NCBI RefSeq assembly: GCF_004337695.1
Contig: NZ_SJXJ01000018.1
Coordinates: 1 to 64,000 of the forward strand
DNA: 64,000 nt
Reading direction: 5' to 3'
Origin: Tenacibaculum sp. M341
Lineage (GTDB): Bacteria; Bacteroidota; Bacteroidia; Flavobacteriales; Flavobacteriaceae
The position numbers and the translations under genes were made by a program. Shown piece by piece: positions 24,424 through 31,887 of this stretch. The notes beneath the pieces were generated by a model. It saw nothing but the letters and a program-made list of their open reading frames with translations. It was not told the DNA's origin and searched no databases. Numbering within the stretch: position 1 is the first letter of the stretch; each line of letters begins with the position of its first letter.

Positions 24424-26040
24424 ATGAATAAACAAACAAAAGGTATTGCCTTTAAAAATTTCAGACGTTTCCAAAACTTCCCAATGCTTCAATTTGGAGA
24501 CATTACATACTTAGTTGGTCGAAACAATTCAGGAAAATCCACAATGGTTAAAGCACAGCTTTTAATGATGGATTATTTACAAAATCAACTATACAATACA
24601 TTTTCTTTTGATAATTCGGTACTTGAAGATGCTAATATTGTAACCTTTGGTAGAGCAAAAAATAATAAGTCAACCTCTGATTTAATTGAGTTTAAAGTCA
24701 TACTAAATAATATAGAGTTTTCTGTAGTTATTACAGGTAAAGATGATAATACCAAAGCAAAAGTTCAAACCTTTACTGTTAACGATCCTAATGATGCTAT
24801 TTCTTTAAAGGTCGATTATATAGAAGAAAACATAAACTTAAAAAAAGGGCAAAAACTTATTGATTCAAATGCTCAAGAAATCGATAAGCAAAAGCAACGC
24901 TTATCTGAAGATCTTTTGAAAATTGAACAAGAACTTGTAAATATACCTTCTAAAGCATCAAAAGAATATTTAGCACTTAATGATAAAAAAAATGGGATTT
25001 TAAAACAAATCGAAAAAATCGATAAACTAAATAAAGATGTAAAAGAGGAAGAAGCCTATGACTATGATGTCACGTATCCACTCAAATTTCTGCGTGTAGA
25101 GGATATGTATGAGATAAAGGAAGATGATGATGATTTTGACAATATTGTATTATCTGAAGACACGATGATACAAGAGTTTATAAGTATTGTACTATGGTTT
25201 AATAATATTCAATATAAAAAAGATGCAGAAGCAGCTAGAAATAATATAGATGTTGATTTTAACCCTAACTCTATTGAAGTACATCAAAATAAAGGAAAAC
25301 TAGAAAAATGGGCAAATAAAGTGAGTAACGTCATTAACGAGCAATCTTTTAATTATATACCAGCAAATCCTAGCAAGCAATCTGCCTTATTTGCTTTGCG
25401 AGATAAGAATAATGATTTAGCGCAAGCCATACATAATTTTAAACAAGCGGGATTAGATAAAAAAGCTGATTCGAAAAAATTTGTAAAGTATTGGATGAAG
25501 GAATTTGAAGTTGGCGAAGATTTTTCAATAAAGTTTTATGCTGGAGAGGCTTACGAATTTCACGTTTTAGAAGATGGTGCTCAAAATCACTTATCCGATA
25601 AAGGAATGGGTTCACTTCAAGTGATGAGTCTTATTTTAAAGTTAGCTACGATTCTTTATGATAAAAGGACCAATAACAAGTATACGCCCACAGTATTAAT
25701 CGAAGAACCTGAACTTAATTTACATCCAGAATTACAATCAAAATTAAGTGACTTTTTGTTAGAAGTATCTAAAAAGAATGTGCAGTTTTTAGTAGAAACA
25801 CATTCCGAATACATTATTAGAAAAGCTCAGTTAATTGCAATTCAAGAAGATTATTTGTCTAATCAAGAACTAAACCCTAATCCTTTTAAAATATTTTATT
25901 TTCATAAAAAAGAAGGACCTTACGAAATGAAATTCAACTCAAAAGGAAAGTTTGATAGAGACTTTGGTCCTGGATTTTACAATGAAGCAGGTAGTTTGAC
26001 AATGAAGATGATTAAAGAACTACGTAAAAAACAAGCTTAA
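24424..26040 (+). CDS. AAA/OLD-type ATPase of an uncharacterised two-gene module
   Basis: 538 residues. Walker A is GRNNSGKST (about 32-40), Walker B is VLIEEPELNLHP (424-435, catalytic Glu pair) and the switch motif ETHSE starts at 458. A long coiled coil with charged heptads (INLKKGQKLIDSNAQEIDKQ to KEEEAYDYD, about 138-215) interrupts the ATPase halves, as in RecF/SMC/OLD-like AAA_15/AAA_21 proteins. No TOPRIM nuclease domain is fused at the C-terminus, unlike Gabija GajA or OLD. It overlaps the next gene by one base (TAATG), so the two products should work together. Such ATPases in defence islands usually sense or act on DNA and control a partner effector. Confidence 0.88.
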   Translation: MNKQTKGIAFKNFRRFQNFPMLQFGDITYLVGRNNSGKSTMVKAQLLMMDYLQNQLYNTFSFDNSVLEDANIVTFGRAKNNKSTSDLIEFKVILNNIEFSVVITGKDDNTKAKVQTFTVNDPNDAISLKVDYIEENINLKKGQKLIDSNAQEIDKQKQRLSEDLLKIEQELVNIPSKASKEYLALNDKKNGILKQIEKIDKLNKDVKEEEAYDYDVTYPLKFLRVEDMYEIKEDDDDFDNIVLSEDTMIQEFISIVLWFNNIQYKKDAEAARNNIDVDFNPNSIEVHQNKGKLEKWANKVSNVINEQSFNYIPANPSKQSALFALRDKNNDLAQAIHNFKQAGLDKKADSKKFVKYWMKEFEVGEDFSIKFYAGEAYEFHVLEDGAQNHLSDKGMGSLQVMSLILKLATILYDKRTNNKYTPTVLIEEPELNLHPELQSKLSDFLLEVSKKNVQFLVETHSEYIIRKAQLIAIQEDYLSNQELNPNPFKIFYFHKKEGPYEMKFNSKGKFDRDFGPGFYNEAGSLTMKMIKELRKKQA

Positions 26041-27053
26041 TGACAACCTTATATACCGAAAAAGAAATATTGGAGGACATAGCTTTGTTTTCTGAAGAGT
26101 TTCCTCACTGGCACAAAGTTATTACAAGTGGTTTACCTGTATATGTTAATATTAATGATAGTGATTTGGAGGAGAAATTATTAGATCCCGAAGATCCAAT
26201 TTTTATGGCATATAATGCTTCGGCTACAATGGAGTTGCCAGTAGCGTTAGATACTTATTTTACAAACATAAAAACAGATTTAACTCAAATTGTAGATAAG
26301 CCAAAATCAATTTTTTTATTAGATATAGAAGATAATTTAGCTCTAAATGTGCGTAAAGATTATGGAATGGCAGTATATTCAACTAGTAATCTTCCTGAGA
26401 GTATTTTTACTTTTGCATTCTCTTTAGACTTAGAAAAAGCACAAACAATTGATACAAATTGGAAAGGAATTTTAAGTTTTGAAAAACCATTATCAAATAG
26501 TTTAATTATAACAGATAATTATTTTTTCAATAATGAAGATAATAATTTAAATAGAGGGTTTAGTAATTTGGTTAATTTCCTTGATGCTTATCTACCAAAT
26601 AAATTGGCTATTGATTATCACGTAACAATTTTTGCAGAAGATAATGACAGAACTAATGAATGGTGGATTAAAGAATATGGGAAATTAGTAGCGTTAATAA
26701 AACCATTAAGAGAATTCGAAATTAACCTTGAATTAGTGCTTGGATCCACAATTCATAGAAGACGTCTAATAAGTAATTATGTTTTTGGTAAAACCGATCA
26801 AGGTTATGATGTTTTTCACGCAAAAAAAATCGAAGACGTAAGGTTTGATAATGAATTTGAACATTTTGAAATATTTTCGAATTTAGATAATCTTGGCACA
26901 AAATATTTTCAAGCATCAGATAATACTATAATAAAATTGGAAAAAATTTCCAACAGTGTATGTGAGTATGTAAGTGTTAATGGGAATTCCTCAGGAAGAA
27001 TGTTATTCGGATGTAACAAAAACAAAACAATCAAAAACCGATTATTAAATTAA
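26040..27053 (+). CDS. Uncharacterised partner of the AAA ATPase, candidate effector
   Basis: 337 residues, translationally coupled to the ATPase (ATG overlaps its stop codon). No catalytic motif is certain. The C-terminal half has alternating strands and helices: SNSLIITDNYFFNNE, then NRGFSNLVNFLDAYL and IDYHVTIFAED; then INLELVLGSTIHRRRLISNY with GKTDQGYDVF. The last part recalls the MIT_C/phospholipase-D-like fold (pattern IHxRxI...GxxxDxF), which is a tentative reading. The N-terminus is acidic and helical. Not a DUF4435 protein by eye, so PARIS is unlikely. It ends 85 bases before hsdM. Confidence 0.7.
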   Translation: MTTLYTEKEILEDIALFSEEFPHWHKVITSGLPVYVNINDSDLEEKLLDPEDPIFMAYNASATMELPVALDTYFTNIKTDLTQIVDKPKSIFLLDIEDNLALNVRKDYGMAVYSTSNLPESIFTFAFSLDLEKAQTIDTNWKGILSFEKPLSNSLIITDNYFFNNEDNNLNRGFSNLVNFLDAYLPNKLAIDYHVTIFAEDNDRTNEWWIKEYGKLVALIKPLREFEINLELVLGSTIHRRRLISNYVFGKTDQGYDVFHAKKIEDVRFDNEFEHFEIFSNLDNLGTKYFQASDNTIIKLEKISNSVCEYVSVNGNSSGRMLFGCNKNKTIKNRLLN

Positions 27054-27057
27054 TTAA

Positions 27058-27090
27058 AATAATGTGTGCACTAAAAATGCACACATTATT
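27058..27090. promoter_or_regulatory. Perfect 13-bp inverted repeat before hsdM
   Basis: AATAATGTGTGCA and TGCACACATTATT flank a 7-base loop. It is immediately followed by CATATTTG, one mismatch from a -7 box, and then hsdM at 27138. There is no T run, so an operator is more likely than a terminator. Confidence 0.55.
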
Positions 27091-27137
27091 CCCATATTTG
27101 CAATGTCAAACAAAATAAAAGACAACAAACACTCAAA

Positions 27138-28931
27138 ATGAGCAACCAAAATAATAAAGTAGAAGTAGGATTTATTTGGCAGATTACAGATGATGTTTTA
27201 CGTGATGCCTTCAAAAAAAATGAGATTGGCGATGTCGTATTACCATTTGTAGTGATCCGTAGATTAGATTGTATTTTACAACCTGTAAATGCCAAAGTAC
27301 GTGATACCTTTGTAAAATTTCACGACAAATTATCTTCAGAAAAATTAATTCCTGTACTGCGTAAAGCAGCAGGTGGCTTAAAGTTTTACAACACATCCAA
27401 GCATACCTTACAGTCTTTAAAAGACGAACCGCAATACATAGAAATCAACTTTAACAACTACTTGCAAAGTTTTAACCCAGAAGTACAAGAAATTTTAGAG
27501 AGTTTCCAATTCGATAAAATTGTAGCGCGCTTGGTAAAAAACAGGTTGTTATACGAAATGATTGATGCTATCTGTAAAATTGATTTACATACAGAAGCTA
27601 TCGACAATCACGGTATGGGTTATGTTTTCGAGGAGTTAATTCGTATATCAAACGAGCAATCTAACGAAACCGCTGGAGAACATTTTACACCTCGAGATGT
27701 GATTGAAATTATGAACAATTTCTTGTTTGCAGGCGAAAAAGAAAAGCTATCACAACCAGGTATCATTCGTACCATTTTTGACCCTGCCTGTGGTACTGGT
27801 GGTATGGTGAATTTAGGTAAAAAGTTTATTCTCGATAAGGTATGTGCCGATAGTAATCATAAACCAACATTGGTAACTTATGGACAAGAAATTAACGAAC
27901 AATCGTATGCCATAGCAAAATCGGAAGCCTTAATTACAGGAGAAAATGCCAATAATATTAAACACGGTAACTCATTTAGCGAAGACTGTTTTCAAGGGAA
28001 ATCCTTTCATTATATGATGGCAAATCCACCGTATGGTGTTACGTGGAAAAAAGACCGAAAGTTTATAGAGAATGAAGCCTTAAACCCTTCTGGACGTTTT
28101 TATGCAGGTACACCAAGAGTAAGTGATGGGCAATTACTGTTCTTACAACATATGTTATCTAAAATGGAACGTGAAGGTTCTCGTATTGGTGTGGTTACCA
28201 ATGGATCACCTTTGTTTACAGGTTCTGCGGGTAGTGGCGAGAGCGATATTCGTCGTTGGATTATAGAAAACGATTGGTTAGAATGTATCGTAGCATTACC
28301 TAAAGATTTGTTTTATAATACAGGTATTAACACGTACATCTGGTTTTTAACCAATAATAAAGCACCACATCGTAAAGGTAAAATTCAGTTGATAAATGGT
28401 GATGCTAAAGAAACCATAATTACAGAAGGTAATGGTAAAGACAAAGAAAAACACCTATTCTGCCAACCCAACAAAAAGAGTTTGGGTAACAAACGAAACG
28501 AAATCACATCACAACACATTGCGCAATTGTTGGAGTTGTACCAAAACTTCGAGGAGGATGAAGATGGTCACTCTAAAATATTCGATAACGAATACTTTGG
28601 TTACTACCAGCTAACGGTAGAACAGCCTAAAGTGGACGAAAACGGTAAAATGGTATTAGACAAAAAAGGCAACCCAAAACCAGATACCAAAAAACGTGAT
28701 AATGAAAGTGTTCCATTGACCGAAGATGTAGAGACCTATTTTGAAACCGAAGTAAAACCACACGTACCGAACGCTTGGATAGATTACGATAAAACCCGTA
28801 TTGGTTACGAAATTAACTTTACCAAGTATTTTTACAACTATACACCATTACGACCTGCAAAAGAGATTAAAAGCGAGATTATAACCTTGGAGAATGACAT
28901 TGCTAACTTATTAAAAGATTTGATTAGCTAA
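27138..28931 (+). CDS. hsdM: Type I restriction-modification methyltransferase, HsdM
   Basis: 597 residues. An N-terminal HsdM helical domain (residues 1-150) is followed by an N6-adenine methyltransferase domain with motif I DPACGTGGM (from 215) and the catalytic NPPY (296-299). It methylates adenine in the asymmetric target chosen by HsdS, protecting host DNA, and is part of the restriction complex. A Lys-rich tail from about 500 ends in a helix. The hsdS gene follows with a one-base overlap. An inverted repeat and a -7 box precede it, so this operon probably has its own promoter. Confidence 0.95.
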   Translation: MSNQNNKVEVGFIWQITDDVLRDAFKKNEIGDVVLPFVVIRRLDCILQPVNAKVRDTFVKFHDKLSSEKLIPVLRKAAGGLKFYNTSKHTLQSLKDEPQYIEINFNNYLQSFNPEVQEILESFQFDKIVARLVKNRLLYEMIDAICKIDLHTEAIDNHGMGYVFEELIRISNEQSNETAGEHFTPRDVIEIMNNFLFAGEKEKLSQPGIIRTIFDPACGTGGMVNLGKKFILDKVCADSNHKPTLVTYGQEINEQSYAIAKSEALITGENANNIKHGNSFSEDCFQGKSFHYMMANPPYGVTWKKDRKFIENEALNPSGRFYAGTPRVSDGQLLFLQHMLSKMEREGSRIGVVTNGSPLFTGSAGSGESDIRRWIIENDWLECIVALPKDLFYNTGINTYIWFLTNNKAPHRKGKIQLINGDAKETIITEGNGKDKEKHLFCQPNKKSLGNKRNEITSQHIAQLLELYQNFEEDEDGHSKIFDNEYFGYYQLTVEQPKVDENGKMVLDKKGNPKPDTKKRDNESVPLTEDVETYFETEVKPHVPNAWIDYDKTRIGYEINFTKYFYNYTPLRPAKEIKSEIITLENDIANLLKDLIS

Positions 28932-30268
28932 TGGAAAAGGTATATGAGACATATAAGGATAGTGGTCTTAATTATTTAGGTGATATTCCTTCACATTGGG
29001 AAACTGTGAAATTAAAGTATATAGGAGAAGCTATAACGGGTATAACTTATTCACCAAACGATATAGTTGACGACGAAAATGGACTTTTGGTATTGCGCTC
29101 ATCTAACATTCAAGATGGTAAATTATCTTTAGATAATAATGTGTATGTTAATAAAGAAATAAAAGAAAAATATTTAACTAAAATTGGAGATATTCTCCTA
29201 TGCTCAAGAAATGGGAGTAGAAATTTAATTGGTAAGAACATACTTATAGACGAAAAAGTAGCTAATGAAACTTGGGGTGCTTTTATGACTATCTATAGAA
29301 CACAACATTCAAAGTTTGCTTATTATTTTTTTAATAGCCCAATATTTGATGCACTGTCTAGCCTATTTTTATCTTCAACTATAAATCAATTGACAATTGG
29401 TGTAATCAATAATTTTATTCTTGCATTACCACCAAAACAAGAACAAACCCAAATAGCAGCTTATCTCGATTACCACACTAGTAAAATAGATGCGCTTATT
29501 ACTAAAAAAGAAACTCTAATACAAAAACTACAAGAGCAGCGGCAAGCCGTTATTAACGAGGCTGTTACCAAAGGATTGAACAAAAATGTAGCCTTAAAAG
29601 ATAGTGGCATTGAGTGGTTAGGTGACATTCCAGCACATTGGAGTGCATCTTATTTAAAGAGATTTTCTGAAAAAATTACCGATGGTGCTCACCATTCACC
29701 AAAAACTGAATTAGAAGGGAAAAATTATGTTTCAGTTAAAGATGTTGATGAATTTGGAAATGTTGATTTAAAAGGATGTAAAAAAATATCAGAAGATGAT
29801 TTTGAGCTTTTAGTACGCAATGGATGTCAACCCGAAATAGGAGATGTTCTTTTAACAAAAGATGGAACAATTGGAAGGGCAGCAATAGTTGAGAATAATG
29901 ACTTCGTTATTTTGTCTTCACTTGGTTTGATAAGACCAAAAAAAGAAATTTTAAATGAGGGATATTTAAGATATTTTCTTATTTCAGGTTTAAATGTAAC
30001 TCAAATGTATTCAATGATTGCTGGTGCAGCATTAACTCGATTAACTATTGAAAAAATAAAGCATTTAGTAATCACTATTCCACCCTTAGAAGAACAAAAT
30101 GAGATTGTATCTACATTAGATAATAAAATACACCAAATGGATATAACTATTAAAGAAGTTAAAACCTCAATCCAAAAACTCAAAGACTATCGTCAATCTT
30201 TAATTTCAGAAGCAGTAACAGGTAAAATAGATGTTAGAGAGTGGCAACAACCAGAAAATAAATCATAA
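28931..30268 (+). CDS. hsdS: Type I restriction-modification specificity subunit, HsdS
   Basis: 445 residues with two target recognition domains and the internal repeat expected of HsdS: YKDSGLNYLGDIPSHWE near residue 7 and LKDSGIEWLGDIPAHWS near residue 221. Each half ends in a coiled-coil spacer (residues 165-205 and 390-435; IAAYLDYHTSKIDALITKKE in the first). The two halves determine the two parts of the recognition sequence, which cannot be read from the protein. No inverted or silent hsdS fragments are seen near it, so there is no sign of phase-variable shuffling here. Confidence 0.95.
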   Translation: MEKVYETYKDSGLNYLGDIPSHWETVKLKYIGEAITGITYSPNDIVDDENGLLVLRSSNIQDGKLSLDNNVYVNKEIKEKYLTKIGDILLCSRNGSRNLIGKNILIDEKVANETWGAFMTIYRTQHSKFAYYFFNSPIFDALSSLFLSSTINQLTIGVINNFILALPPKQEQTQIAAYLDYHTSKIDALITKKETLIQKLQEQRQAVINEAVTKGLNKNVALKDSGIEWLGDIPAHWSASYLKRFSEKITDGAHHSPKTELEGKNYVSVKDVDEFGNVDLKGCKKISEDDFELLVRNGCQPEIGDVLLTKDGTIGRAAIVENNDFVILSSLGLIRPKKEILNEGYLRYFLISGLNVTQMYSMIAGAALTRLTIEKIKHLVITIPPLEEQNEIVSTLDNKIHQMDITIKEVKTSIQKLKDYRQSLISEAVTGKIDVREWQQPENKS

Positions 30269-30271
30269 AAA

Positions 30272-31885
30272 ATGGAAAAGTATATTTATCTAATTATTGG
30301 TCTGTTACTTGGTGCTGTTATTGTTTTTTTATGGCTAAAGCAAAAGTTTGCTACAGAAAATGCGAGGTTATCAGCCCATAAAGAACAAGCTGAAAACGAA
30401 TTAGCTTTAACTATCAAAAAACTTGAAAGTAAAGAGAAAGATTACGAAGCACTAAATATTAAAAATAACGATGCTATTATAAAGTTAAGAGAGAACCAAG
30501 TAGAAATTTCAGCTTTAAATAAAGACATACTTAAACACCAAGAAGACTTTACAAAAATTGAGAAACAAAAAGAGCAATTAGATAAAGACTTAAAAGAAGT
30601 AAATGAAAAACTATCACTCGCTAAATCTTTTAACAAAGGGCTAGAAGCAACTATTGAAAAAAACAAACAATCAGAAGCGAAACTCGAAAAAAGTATTGTT
30701 GAACTTAATGAGCGTTTAACTAAAAAAACTAACGAATTTAATGAGGTTAACAAACAATTAGCTTCGGCTTTAGCAGATAACAAAGCATTAAAAGCAAATC
30801 TAGAAACCCAAAAGAAAGAAATAGAGGAGCTTGGTAAAAAATTCAATACAGAATTTGAAAACATTGCTAGTAAAATATTAAAAGATAATACAAAGTCCTT
30901 TTCAGAAGTGAACGAAGCTAAAATTAATGAGTTACTAAAACCTTTAAATAAAGATATAGCAGCATTTAAAACCAAAGTAGAAGAAGTTTACGATAAGGAA
31001 GCAAAAGAACGTTTTTCATTAGGTGAAAAAGTAAAAGAATTAGCAGAGAAAAGCGATAAAATTAGTAAAGACGCTATTAACCTAACGAATGCCCTAAAAG
31101 GTGAAGCAAAAACACAAGGAAATTGGGGTGAAATGATTTTAGAAACCATACTTGAAAAATCGGGCTTACGTAAAGACGAAGAGTACTTTATGGAGCACCA
31201 GTTAAGGGATGAAAAAGGCAAACCTTTACGTTCTGATTCCGAAAATAAAAAAATGCGTCCCGATGCAGTCATTAAATATCCAGATAACAGAAATGTAATC
31301 ATAGATTCGAAAGTGTCTTTAAATGCATTTACTCGCTATTTGGCAACATCAGATGTAGATGAACAGAAAAGGGAATTAGATGCTCACGTAACAGCTGTTA
31401 AAAACCATATAATTGCTTTAAGTACGAAAGGTTATGACGACTATGATAAAGCGCTAGATTTTGTTATGATGTTCATACCTAGTGAACCTGCTTATATTGC
31501 TGCAATGCAAGCAGACCCGAACTTATGGAATTATGCTTATGATAAGCGTATTTTATTAATGAATCCAACAAACTTAATTACTGCTTTAAAATTAATTGTG
31601 GATTTATGGAAACGCGAATACCAAAATCAAAATGCAATTGCTATTGCTGATAGAGGGGCAAAACTGTACGATAAATTCGTAGGTTTTGTAGAAAATTTAG
31701 AAAAAGTAGGTACTCATATAGAAAGAGCACAATCGTCTTACACAGATTCTTTTAAACAATTAAGTACGGGTAATGATAACCTAGTTTTACAGGCTACAAA
31801 ACTTAAAAACCTAGGGATTAAAAATAAAAAAGAGTTAAATCAAAGCATTGTCAACGATGCAGAGATTCATAAACTTACAGAATAG
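30272..31885 (+). CDS. rmuC: RmuC-family protein inside the restriction operon
   Basis: 537 residues. One N-terminal membrane helix (IYLIIGLLLGAVIVFLWL) is followed by a long coiled coil (30-190) and the RmuC domain (about 220-530), with ILKDNTKSFSEVNEAKINEL, GNWGEMILETILEKSG and the core DAVIKYPDNRNVIIDSKVS, then DFVMMFIPSEP. RmuC is a predicted PD-(D/E)xK nuclease said to limit DNA inversions; the IDSK motif fits that fold. The gene sits with 3-base and 2-base gaps between hsdS and hsdR. Its role in restriction is not established. Confidence 0.92.
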   Translation: MEKYIYLIIGLLLGAVIVFLWLKQKFATENARLSAHKEQAENELALTIKKLESKEKDYEALNIKNNDAIIKLRENQVEISALNKDILKHQEDFTKIEKQKEQLDKDLKEVNEKLSLAKSFNKGLEATIEKNKQSEAKLEKSIVELNERLTKKTNEFNEVNKQLASALADNKALKANLETQKKEIEELGKKFNTEFENIASKILKDNTKSFSEVNEAKINELLKPLNKDIAAFKTKVEEVYDKEAKERFSLGEKVKELAEKSDKISKDAINLTNALKGEAKTQGNWGEMILETILEKSGLRKDEEYFMEHQLRDEKGKPLRSDSENKKMRPDAVIKYPDNRNVIIDSKVSLNAFTRYLATSDVDEQKRELDAHVTAVKNHIIALSTKGYDDYDKALDFVMMFIPSEPAYIAAMQADPNLWNYAYDKRILLMNPTNLITALKLIVDLWKREYQNQNAIAIADRGAKLYDKFVGFVENLEKVGTHIERAQSSYTDSFKQLSTGNDNLVLQATKLKNLGIKNKKELNQSIVNDAEIHKLTE

Positions 31886-31887
31886 TT

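Noticed and set aside
24424-27053. Identification of the ATPase pair as PARIS or Gabija
   Set aside because: No TOPRIM domain is fused to the ATPase, no UvrD-like helicase is present, and the partner lacks the DUF4435 look. I keep it unassigned.
28931-30268. Phase-variable hsdS shuffling
   Set aside because: No second hsdS, inverted repeat pair or invertase is visible nearby; only the normal internal repeat is present.
30442-30975. 177-codon minus-strand frame inside rmuC
   Set aside because: The Ser/Phe/Leu-rich translation is the complement of a Lys/Glu-rich coiled coil, a typical shadow.
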